Shown one piece after another: positions 49,096-56,270 of a DNA stretch of 64,000 nt. Origin of the DNA: Streptacidiphilus fuscans (GTDB lineage: Bacteria; Actinomycetota; Actinomycetes; Streptomycetales; Streptomycetaceae); assembly GCF_015690355.1 (NCBI RefSeq), contig NZ_JADPRT010000007.1:280268-344267 (forward strand). Direction: 5' to 3'. The position numbers and the translations under genes are program-made. Position 1 is the stretch's first letter. Every line of letters begins with the position of its first letter. The notes under the pieces are model-generated. The model ran no database searches and was not told the DNA's origin. It saw only the letters and a program-made list of their open reading frames with translations.

Positions 49096-49485
49096 TCAGT
49101 CGGTGAGCTTACGCAGCGCCTCCGCCGTGGCGAAGACGTCGTTGCGGCCTTCCTTGGCGTGCTCGACCAGATCGGCCATCGCGAAGGGGTTCGGCAACGG
49201 CTTGACGCCGGCCATGGCCAGGTAGGCGCGGGTGAGCGTGGCCGCGTAGAACTCGTTCATCGGGGAGTCGAGCGGCGGGCAGACCGAAAGTGTGTGGAGC
49301 AGCGCTGCCGCGCGCCACTGGACGTCGCGCGGGGGCTCGTCGGCGACCAGGACGACGTCGCTGGCGTGCCGGGCTATCGCCGCGCTGATCCCGGAGGGAT
49401 CCCACACCGTCGGGTCGGACGGGAGGTGGTGCGCCAACACGTTCCAGGCCCAGGCCTCGTCGGCCTTCACGGCGTCGGACTTCAC
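49096..49485 (-). CDS. Fic/Doc-like toxin component of a toxin-antitoxin pair
   Basis: A 129-residue protein starting at GTG 49485, overlapping the antitoxin stop (GTGA). The WRAAALLHTL ... PMNEFYAATLTRAYLAMAG ... DLVEHAKEGRNDVFATAEALR pattern matches short Streptomyces proteins annotated as Fic-family TA toxins. The canonical HPFxxGNGR/Doc HxFxxxNKR catalytic motif is not visible, so it may be a degenerate Fic fold or may act differently. The gene order (ribbon-helix-helix protein first, overlapping toxin second) supports the assignment. Confidence 0.55.
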   Translation of the reverse strand: MKSDAVKADEAWAWNVLAHHLPSDPTVWDPSGISAAIARHASDVVLVADEPPRDVQWRAAALLHTLSVCPPLDSPMNEFYAATLTRAYLAMAGVKPLPNPFAMADLVEHAKEGRNDVFATAEALRKLTD

Positions 49486-49703
49486 GCAGTCTTCTTCCCG
49501 CCGAACCGCTCCTGGAAGTACGCCCAGTTCTCCGAGGTGTTGAACTCCGCGGCAGCCTCCAGGAATCGCTGCCGGTCCGGGTCGAGCTCGCGCTTGGCCG
49601 CCTCGGTGACCAGCGCGGTGATGGTCGTGCCCTCCGCCGCCGCCCGCGCCGCCAACCGGGCATGGAACTCCTCGTCCACCCGGATGGTGATGTGCTTCGA
49701 CAT
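49482..49703 (-). CDS. Ribbon-helix-helix antitoxin-like protein
   Basis: A 73-residue protein. The first 40 residues (SKHITIRVDEEFHARLAARAAAEGTTITALVTEAAKREL) form a typical beta-strand plus two helices of CopG/RHH DNA-binding domains. The C-terminal tail (FNTSENWAYFQERFGG) would bind and cover the toxin. It overlaps the toxin gene by 4 nt and probably represses its own promoter, located just upstream of 49703. Confidence 0.75.
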   Translation of the reverse strand: MSKHITIRVDEEFHARLAARAAAEGTTITALVTEAAKRELDPDRQRFLEAAAEFNTSENWAYFQERFGGKKTA

Positions 49704-49761
49704 GCTCGCTACGGTACAGCAGCCGTGCTGCACAGGGGAGTGCTGTCCGTACAACGCAGCA

Positions 49762-49810
49762 GGACGGCCCGCGCCCGCTCAAGCGTGGGTTGAGGGGACG
49801 CGGGCCGTCC
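49762..49810. terminator. Hairpin terminator downstream of the prenyltransferase operon
   Basis: GGACGGCCCGCG (49762-49773) and its inverse CGCGGGCCGTCC (49799-49810) lie just after the nucleotidyltransferase stop at 49828. They are expected to end the minus-strand operon. Confidence 0.7.
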
Positions 49811-49827
49811 GGGTGGAGCGAGGACTG

Positions 49828-50658
49828 TCAGGCCGGATTGAGCAGTCGGGTCCGCCAGTCGGTGAGGCCCTGTGCCAGTTCCCCGTCCGCGGGGGTCAGC
49901 GCGGGCAGGCAGCCGTCGATGTAGGCGAGGTAGAGGGGGATGAGCTCCACCCGCAGCAGCTCGGTGAGCTGCTCCGCCGAGTCCGGTTGTCCCTGGCGTG
50001 CGCGCATCGCCGCCCGGACGAGGTCCGCGGCCACCGGCGCGGGCTGCGCGAGGTGGCGTTCGACCGCGTCGTCGGTCGATCCGATGTCCGCCGTGGCTGC
50101 GGTGTAGAGGAACCTGACGGGCAGCAGGACCGCTTTGGTGAACCGGTGGATGTCGCTCGCCAGCCGCGCCGGGTCGCGGAACTCGACCACGACCGGGGCC
50201 GCCGCGAGCACCTGAAGTGCGAAGCGGATGCCGTCGGTCAGCAGCGCGTGGGCGCTCGGTCGGGCCACCTCGGGGCGCACGTCCTCGCCCAGGAGCAGCA
50301 GGCCGCTCCTGCCGAGGTCGAGCCGGTCGACGGCCGGGAACCTGCCGTCGTCCCCGTCCGCGCGCAGGGCGGGCAGGGAGCTCCAGAAGACCGACAGGCG
50401 CTGGTAGGAACTGCCCTTCTGCTGGAGTTCACGGGTCACCCGGCGAATGGTCTCGTCGTCGTCATCGCGGCGGTCGGCCAGGACGAGTCCGAGGTCGATG
50501 TCGCTGACGGCGGGGGCGAACCCGCCGTGCGCGAGGCTGCCCAGGGCGTAGGCGGCGACGAGGCGGTCGGCGAGGGTCTGCTCAAAAAGACTGGCGCAGT
50601 GCTCGACGATTCTGGTGGCGGAGGCGGAGTCGAGGGGCTCCAGGGCGAGTGCGCTCAT
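49828..50658 (-). CDS. Nucleotidyltransferase-domain protein
   Basis: A 276-residue protein with the pol-beta-type nucleotidyltransferase signature GSLAHGGFAPAVSDIDLGLVL: Gly40-Ser41 and the metal-binding Asp53 and Asp55. The helical C-terminal half resembles kanamycin/streptomycin adenylyltransferase-like proteins, and the domain is also used in small-molecule modification. It is the third gene of the prenyltransferase-diiron protein operon, with an ATGA overlap, so it may nucleotidylate an intermediate or product for activation or self-protection. That role is inferred only from position. Confidence 0.8.
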   Translation of the reverse strand: MSALALEPLDSASATRIVEHCASLFEQTLADRLVAAYALGSLAHGGFAPAVSDIDLGLVLADRRDDDDETIRRVTRELQQKGSSYQRLSVFWSSLPALRADGDDGRFPAVDRLDLGRSGLLLLGEDVRPEVARPSAHALLTDGIRFALQVLAAAPVVVEFRDPARLASDIHRFTKAVLLPVRFLYTAATADIGSTDDAVERHLAQPAPVAADLVRAAMRARQGQPDSAEQLTELLRVELIPLYLAYIDGCLPALTPADGELAQGLTDWRTRLLNPA

Positions 50659-51293
50659 GCCGCGCCGACCGTGTCGCGGAGCGCCAGTTCGGCGATCCGG
50701 TCGGAGACCATGGTGATGACCTGCCAGGCCTGGTCGAGGAGCTCCATGACCTCGCCGAGCTCCCACTCCTGACGCTCCGTCAGCAGGCGGTAGCCCATCT
50801 CGATGTGCTCCTGGTCCTCCTCGTCGTGCAGGGCGAAGTAGGTGTTGCCCGGGAAGGCCAGGGATCCGGCGTTGCTGAAGGCGAGGCTGCCGGCCTCCAG
50901 CACGAGGTGGGCCAGGACGACGCGGTGGAGCCCGGGCAGGACGCGGAGCTGGTCGACGAACCAGGCGGCTCCGGCCTCGATGACGGGGTCCCAGCCGGCG
51001 GTCCGGCCGGTGTCGTGGCTGTCCGCCAGGATCCCGTCGTGGCCGACCTCCTCCTGCTGGTGCTCAAGGGCGAGTTCCTTGAGCTGGGGGTCGGTCTCGT
51101 ACGCGGCCCGGACGCTGATCATCCGCTGGAACGCGTTCGACCACGGTGCCAGATACGCCAGGACGGCGTTCTTGGTGGCCACCGGCGTGGTGGGGTCCTC
51201 CAGCAGAACGATCAGGCTGCTCGCGCGGTATGCGCGGACATGCTCCTCGTTCCTGTCGGCGACTGCCTGAAGGGGCTCGATCATGGTGGTCAT
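50655..51293 (-). CDS. Heme-oxygenase-like diiron oxidase (HDO) family protein
   Basis: A 212-residue all-helical protein. Candidate metal ligands follow the HDO pattern: Glu77-Glu82/His85 in LEHQQEEVGHDG, Glu133 in VLEAGS, and Asp/His residues in HDEEDQEHIEMG (156-167, His163). Family members with iron catalyse N-oxygenation, C-C cleavage or desaturation; TenA-like relatives bind no iron. Its stop and start overlap both neighbours by ATGA, placing it between the aromatic prenyltransferase and the nucleotidyltransferase, so it probably oxidises the same small molecule. An in-frame ATG at 51284 is an alternative start. Confidence 0.75.
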   Translation of the reverse strand: MTTMIEPLQAVADRNEEHVRAYRASSLIVLLEDPTTPVATKNAVLAYLAPWSNAFQRMISVRAAYETDPQLKELALEHQQEEVGHDGILADSHDTGRTAGWDPVIEAGAAWFVDQLRVLPGLHRVVLAHLVLEAGSLAFSNAGSLAFPGNTYFALHDEEDQEHIEMGYRLLTERQEWELGEVMELLDQAWQVITMVSDRIAELALRDTVGAA

Positions 51294-52453
51294 GCGGACT
51301 CGACCTCCTGGAGGATTCCTCGGGACTGCTGTGACGGCAAGCTGGCCTGAACGGGCAGTGCGGGGTAGAGCGGAAACCTGAAGTAGACGGACACGTCGCC
51401 CTCGTGGCCGCGCGAGCGGTAGCTGACCAGCTCCTGCAAGCCGCGGCTCCGGTCCAGCGGCTGCGGCGCCACGGCCTTGAGGAGGGTGTGGTGACGCCCC
51501 GGGTCGAGGCCCTCGTGGGCCATCAGTGCGCCGATCCTGGCCGCGGCCTCCGCGTCGGACGCGGTGAAGCTCGACACCCGGAAGTACGTGGTCGACTCGT
51601 CGGCGCGCTCGGCGTCCGACCGGTAGGCCAGGCAGGTCAGCGGGGCGGTTCCGGCGGCCTCGGGGTCCGTGCCGAGCAGCGTGCGGAAGGCCGAGCGGGC
51701 CCGCTCCGGCTCATGGCTCCGGGCTATCGAGGCCATCTGCTCCAGGACCGCGACGCTGCTGCTGTGGTTGCGGTAGTAGATCTTGGCCCGCGCCCGCTCG
51801 CCCGCGTCCAGATCGAGGGCGAAGAACTCCAGCTCGCGCTCGACGCCGTCGGCCCGCGTCGCCTGGGCCACGCGGGCAGCGGTGTCGGCCCACGCCGCGC
51901 CCATACCGAGGCGTTCCATCGCCTCGCCGACCATGGAGAAACGATCCTCCGGGGCCAGGGTGAACAGCCCGAAATAGATCTTGAAGGCGGGCGGGCTTCC
52001 CGGCAGCCAGGCCAGGGAGTGCCACACGGGGACGGGCAGGCTCCCCCGGCCCGCACCCGACGCGAACACGTCGGCCACCTTGCCGTAGCGGTCGAGACTG
52101 ACCATCGGCTCCCCAGCAAGACGGTCCGTCAGCTCCGCCGCCGCCAACAGGTTGGAGGCCGGGGTGATGGGCCGGGAGGAGCCCAACGCCTCGAAGAGGA
52201 TCCGTAGTTCCGGTCTGCCCTGGGACCACTTCACCGACATCTCGGCGGGGAAGCCGTCGTCGGCGACGTACGAGGGGAACGGGCACGTCCGCCCGACGGG
52301 TATGTCGGCCCATGGCCGGAGAAGTTCGCGGAGTTGGCCCGACACGGGCCCGGTCATGGATCGCTGCAGACCAAGCCCGTCACACATGTCGGCCCAGCGC
52401 TCGCGGAGGAACTCCCCGACGGAACGCCCGTCACCCGAGAAGATGCTGTCCAC
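51290..52453 (-). CDS. ABBA-fold aromatic (indole-type) prenyltransferase, DMATS-like
   Basis: A 387-residue protein from GTG 52453. The repeated alternating strands with basic and Tyr residues (FPAEMSVKWSQ with Glu71, AFKIYFGLF, RAKIYYRNH, VSVYFRFPLYP) are those of bacterial DMATS/ABBA prenyltransferases. The early Glu contacts the indole NH, and the Lys/Tyr/Arg residues bind the diphosphate of dimethylallyl-PP. The length fits the family. It is the first gene of a three-gene operon, so the pathway probably starts by prenylating an aromatic substrate such as tryptophan or an indole. The true acceptor cannot be read from sequence. Confidence 0.88.
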   Translation of the reverse strand: MDSIFSGDGRSVGEFLRERWADMCDGLGLQRSMTGPVSGQLRELLRPWADIPVGRTCPFPSYVADDGFPAEMSVKWSQGRPELRILFEALGSSRPITPASNLLAAAELTDRLAGEPMVSLDRYGKVADVFASGAGRGSLPVPVWHSLAWLPGSPPAFKIYFGLFTLAPEDRFSMVGEAMERLGMGAAWADTAARVAQATRADGVERELEFFALDLDAGERARAKIYYRNHSSSVAVLEQMASIARSHEPERARSAFRTLLGTDPEAAGTAPLTCLAYRSDAERADESTTYFRVSSFTASDAEAAARIGALMAHEGLDPGRHHTLLKAVAPQPLDRSRGLQELVSYRSRGHEGDVSVYFRFPLYPALPVQASLPSQQSRGILQEVESA

Positions 52454-52968
52454 TCACCCTTCCGTTCTCGCAGCGCACCGCCCCCACCCACCTCCCGGTG
52501 ATCGACCCACCGGCGCACGCGGGACGAAGCCCTCGACGCTGGGGATCTGCAGCAATCTCACGGGAGGTCGGCGCGATCATCATCAGCAAACCCTGCAGGC
52601 ATGCCCAACCGGAATGAGCGCAAACGGATCATGTGTGCGACGTAGCGCACATGTGAACTGCCCTGCGGCACACCGGCGTCGGAGCCTAACATGAGATGAT
52701 CTTGGTGGTTCGGTGTCGACTTTTCAGCGCCTCTGTCAACGGCGCACGACCCTTCCGGCGGTGCCCGAGGCCAAGCGCGACAAGGCCTCCCGCACCCCCA
52801 ACGACCGGCCCTGGAACGAGAAGGGACGGTCCGTGAGCCGGTGATACGATCGCACCGCATTTGCGGAGCAGGTGGGTCCACCCCGAGATCTCGGGGCTAC
52901 AGCAGTCGGCCCTCTGACTAGTCTCGTCAGCTTTCGCTGACCCGCCGGCTTAGGAGCCACAGGCAGAC
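52454..52968. promoter_or_regulatory. Divergent control region between prenyltransferase operon and CYP157-like P450, with two palindromes
   Basis: About 515 bp without a convincing gene. A 24-bp imperfect palindrome (20 of 24 positions symmetric, centred on ACGT) lies at 52630-52653, starting CATGTGTGCG. A perfect 16-bp palindrome CCCCGAGATCTCGGGG lies at 52881-52896 in the P450 leader. Both are candidate operators. A 42-codon frame from a GTG near 52711 is open but has no ribosome site I trust. Confidence 0.5.
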
Positions 52969-54309
52969 ATGGACGTTCGCTCTTCCGCCCCGGTTCCCCC
53001 GCCCGGATGCCCGGCGCACGCCCTAGGCGGCCGAGTTCCGCTGTACGGACCGGAGTTCGCGGCCTACCCGCAGGCCTACTACGACTACCTGCGCCACTAC
53101 GGGCCCACCGCGCCCGTCGAGATCGCGCCCGGTGTCGAGGCCACGCTGGTCACGGACTACCAGACCGCCCTGCGCCTGCTGCAGGACCCGACCAACTTCC
53201 GCAAGGACCCCCGCCGCTGGCGTGACTTCGCCGAGGGCAAGCTGCCCGCGGACAGCCCGGTCGTCCCGACGCTGGCCTACCGGCCCAACGCCATGTGCAG
53301 CGACGGCGCCGAGCACCTGCGGCTCCGCCAGGCGATCACCGACGCCATGTCGCGCATCGACACGCACCGACTGGCCCGGAGCACCGAGCAGGTCTCGCGC
53401 TTCCTCATCTCCCAGTTCGGAGCCCGCGGCTCCGCGGACCTGCTGAGCGACTACGCCAAGCAGGTCTCCCTGATGGTCTTCAACGAGCTGTTCGGCTGCC
53501 CCGCCGACATCGGCGACCGGGTCATGTTCGGCGTCTCCGGCATGTTCGAGGGCGTCAACGCCGAGCAGGCGGTCGGCGTGCTGTTCGGTGCCTGCGGCGA
53601 GCTCGTGGCGCTCAAGCGCAGCCGGCCCGGCGACGACGTCACCTCGTGGCTGCTGCAGCACCACGCGAAGCTGACGGACGAGGAGATGGTGTACCAGCTC
53701 GCGCTGCTGCTGGGCGCCGGTACCGAGCCGCTGCGCAACCTCATCGGCAACACCCTGCACCGGGTGCTCACCGACGACGGGTACGCCAACAAGGGCGGGC
53801 TGATCGACGAGGCGATCGACGACACGCTGTGGGAGAACCCGCCGATGTCGAACTTCGCCGCCCACTACCCGGCCTCCGACCTGGAGTTCGCCGGGCACCA
53901 CTTCCGGGCCGGCGACCTCGTCCTGATCAGCCTCGCCGCCGCCAACACGGGCCCGGCCCTCGCCGCGGCGCGGCAGGCGGGCAGCCGGGCACACCTGTCC
54001 TGGAGCGCGGGCCCGCACGCCTGCCCGTCCAAGGAGCCGGCCCGTCAGATCGCGGTCACCGCGATCGAGTACCTGTTCAACCAGCTCCCCGACGTCGTCC
54101 TCGCCGTCCCGGAGGAGAGCCTGAGGTGGCGTCCGGGCCCCTTCAGCCGCGGCCTGGCCTCGCTGCCGGCCCGCTTCACGCCGGTCGAGATCGCGGGGCG
54201 GACCACCACCGCGCAGCGTACGGAGCCGGCCGAGCCGGTCGCCGCCGAGGCGGGCAAGGCCGAACGCGGAGGCCGCTGGAGCCAGTTCCTCAGCTGGATC
54301 AAGGGCTAG
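52969..54309 (+). CDS. CYP157-like cytochrome P450 lacking the ExxR motif
   Basis: A 446-residue P450. The heme loop WSAGPHACPSKEPARQ (Cys352) is clear, and the N-terminal PPPGCPAHA and YGPEFAAYPQAYYDYLR are typical of CYP157 proteins found with Streptomyces conservon genes. The K-helix, where ExxR should be, reads EAIDDTLWENPP (281-292), so the normally invariant Glu-Arg pair is lost, a known CYP157 peculiarity. The I-helix is also altered (LLGAGTEPLRNL). The C-terminus is a charged tail ending WSQFLSWIKG. No conservon genes are adjacent; the neighbour is the divergent prenyltransferase operon. Function is uncertain. Confidence 0.85.
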   Translation: MDVRSSAPVPPPGCPAHALGGRVPLYGPEFAAYPQAYYDYLRHYGPTAPVEIAPGVEATLVTDYQTALRLLQDPTNFRKDPRRWRDFAEGKLPADSPVVPTLAYRPNAMCSDGAEHLRLRQAITDAMSRIDTHRLARSTEQVSRFLISQFGARGSADLLSDYAKQVSLMVFNELFGCPADIGDRVMFGVSGMFEGVNAEQAVGVLFGACGELVALKRSRPGDDVTSWLLQHHAKLTDEEMVYQLALLLGAGTEPLRNLIGNTLHRVLTDDGYANKGGLIDEAIDDTLWENPPMSNFAAHYPASDLEFAGHHFRAGDLVLISLAAANTGPALAAARQAGSRAHLSWSAGPHACPSKEPARQIAVTAIEYLFNQLPDVVLAVPEESLRWRPGPFSRGLASLPARFTPVEIAGRTTTAQRTEPAEPVAAEAGKAERGGRWSQFLSWIKG

Positions 54310-54332
54310 TCAGCCGGTCCACCACCAACGAA

Positions 54333-54386
54333 ACGGCGCACGGTCCGTGCGGGTCATCCTGCTCGACCCGACGGACCGTGCGCCGT
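54333..54386. terminator. Bidirectional hairpin terminator
   Basis: ACGGCGCACGGTCCGT (54333-54348) and its exact inverse (54371-54386) flank a 22-nt loop between the convergent P450 and threonine aldolase genes. Confidence 0.8.
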
Positions 54387-54441
54387 CGTTCGTATCGCGA
54401 CACCGCGACACCGCAGCGCTGCGGCCCCGAAGGGCCGCAGG

Positions 54442-55542
54442 TCAGCGGCCCATCTCCTCCGTGATCGCCGCGGCGAAGGCGTCGATGTCCTGCTCCGTGG
54501 TGTCGAAGGAGCACATCCAGCGCACCTCACCGGTGTGCTCGTTCCAGAAGTAGAAGCGGAACCGCTTCTGCAGGCGCTCGCTCACCTCACGCGGAAGGAT
54601 CGCGAAGACCGCGTTGGCCTGGACCGGGCGGACCACGGTCACGCCGTCGATCGCGGCGACCGCCGTCTCCAGCCGCTTGGCCATCGCGTTGGCGTGCCCG
54701 GCGTTGCGCAGGTAGAGGTCGCCGGCCAGCAGCGCTTCAAACTGCACCGAGACGAACCGCATCTTGGACGCGAGCTGCATCGAGGTCTTGCGCAGGAACG
54801 TGATGTTCTTGACCGTGTCCGGGTTGAGCACCACCACGACCTCGCCGCCGAGCAGGCCGTTCTTGGTGCCGCCGAAGGACAGCACGTCCACGCCCGCGTC
54901 GGTGGTGAACTCGCGGAACGGCAGGCCCAGCGCGGCAGCCGCGTTGGACAGCCGCGAGCCGTCGACGTGGACCAGCATCCCGCGCTCGTGGGCGTGGTCG
55001 CAGATCGCGCGGATCTCGTCCGGGGTGTAGAGGGTGCCCAGCTCGGTGCTCTGGGTGATCGAGACCGCGAGCGGCTGCGCCCGGTGCTCGTCGCCCCAGC
55101 CCCAGGCCTGACGGTCGATCAGCTCGGGGGTGAGCTTGCCGTCCGGGGTCGGCACGGTGTGGATCTTGATCCCGGCCATCTTCTCCGGCGCGCCGCCCTC
55201 GTCCACGTTGAAGTGGGCGGTCTCGGCGGCGACCACCGCACCCCAGCGGGGCAGCAGCGCCTGGAGCGCCACGACGTTGGCGCCGGTGCCGTTGAAGACG
55301 GGGAACGCCTGGGCGCGCTCGCCGAAGTGCGCCTTGAAGACGTCCTGCAGGTGAGCGGTGTAGTCGTCCTCGCCGTAGGCGATCTGGTGGCCCTCGTTGG
55401 CCAGCGCTATCGCGGCGAGCACCTCCGGGTGCACACCGGCGTAGTTGTCGCTGGCGAAACCGCGCACGGCGGGGTCGTGCCGACGGACGGCGTCGGTGAC
55501 CGTGCTGGTCTCGCTGGTGTCGGCGGGGCGGTTGTCGGTCAC
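54442..55542 (-). CDS. Low-specificity threonine aldolase, PLP-dependent
   Basis: A 366-residue fold-type I PLP enzyme. Evidence is FASDNYAGVHPEVLAAI at the start, VFNGTGANVVAL, the aromatic stacking His in AAETAHFNVDEGGAPE, HVDGSRLSNAAAALG, and the PLP Lys in LSFGGTKNGLLGG. It would cleave L-threonine (or allo-threonine and other beta-hydroxy amino acids) to glycine and an aldehyde. GTG 55542 overlaps the SDR stop (GTGA); a GTG at 55557 is also in frame. It is the last gene of the DUF6421-SDR-aldolase operon. Confidence 0.9.
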   Translation of the reverse strand: MTDNRPADTSETSTVTDAVRRHDPAVRGFASDNYAGVHPEVLAAIALANEGHQIAYGEDDYTAHLQDVFKAHFGERAQAFPVFNGTGANVVALQALLPRWGAVVAAETAHFNVDEGGAPEKMAGIKIHTVPTPDGKLTPELIDRQAWGWGDEHRAQPLAVSITQSTELGTLYTPDEIRAICDHAHERGMLVHVDGSRLSNAAAALGLPFREFTTDAGVDVLSFGGTKNGLLGGEVVVVLNPDTVKNITFLRKTSMQLASKMRFVSVQFEALLAGDLYLRNAGHANAMAKRLETAVAAIDGVTVVRPVQANAVFAILPREVSERLQKRFRFYFWNEHTGEVRWMCSFDTTEQDIDAFAAAITEEMGR

Positions 55543-56270
55543 TGGGCGGTCAGCCACAGGTGCGTTCCATTCACTTCGTCGGTGGGCCGGGCCCAGAGCG
55601 ACAGGACCTGCTCGGCGAGGTCGGCGGTCTCGGTGAACCCGGCGAACTTGGCGTTCGGCTTCTCGGCCCGCATCTCCGGGGAGACCAGGGCCTTCACCAC
55701 CAGGATCGCAGCTGCGGCCGAGCTGTCCTTGAACGAGTCGGCCAGCGACAGCGTCCAGGTCTCGGCAGCGGCCTTGGCGGTGGCGTAGACGGCGTTGCCG
55801 CCGGTCGGCTTGTGCGCGGCGGCGGCCGAGATGATCGCGAAACGGCCGTTGTCGCTGCGCTTCAGCGCCTCGTGGAAGCCGAGGCTGGTGTGCTGGAGGG
55901 TGCGCACCAGCATGTCGTGCATGAAGTCCCAGTCGGCGAGGTCGACATCGCCGAAGGTCTTGGACCCGCGCCAGCCGCCGACCATGTGGATCAGGCCGTC
56001 GACGCGGCCGTACTCGGCCTCGACGTGCTCGGCCCAGTCGTGGGCGGCCTGCGGGTCGAGCAGGTCGACCACCTGGCCGACCACGATCGCGCCGGGCACG
56101 GCGCGGCGGACGGAGTCCATCAGCTCGTCGAGCTTGCGGGCGTCGATGTCGCCACAGGCGACGGTCGCCCCGGCCTGCGCCAGCCGCAGCACGGTCGCCC
56201 GCCCCGCCATCCCGGTCGCACCGGCCACCGCGACGACGCGGCCCTTCAGGTCAACAGAGTCAGTGCTCAC
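55539..56270 (-). CDS. Short-chain dehydrogenase/reductase
   Basis: A 243-residue SDR. The dinucleotide motif is GATGMAGRATV; HMVGGW replaces the usual NNAG loop, and the active site is SAAAAH ... YATAKAAAE (Tyr and Lys present). GTG 56270 overlaps the DUF6421 stop (GTGA). The atypical MVGGW segment and missing C-terminal extension suggest a divergent subfamily. The recurring order with DUF6421 and threonine aldolase suggests one process, but the substrate is unknown. Confidence 0.88.
   Translation of the reverse strand: MSTDSVDLKGRVVAVAGATGMAGRATVLRLAQAGATVACGDIDARKLDELMDSVRRAVPGAIVVGQVVDLLDPQAAHDWAEHVEAEYGRVDGLIHMVGGWRGSKTFGDVDLADWDFMHDMLVRTLQHTSLGFHEALKRSDNGRFAIISAAAAHKPTGGNAVYATAKAAAETWTLSLADSFKDSSAAAAILVVKALVSPEMRAEKPNAKFAGFTETADLAEQVLSLWARPTDEVNGTHLWLTAQ

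Noticed and set aside
52711..52845. Short plus-strand frame of about 42 codons from a GTG, ending in WNEKGRSVSR
   Set aside because: Composition is not absurd for a small protein, but there is no convincing ribosome site or known family; not called.
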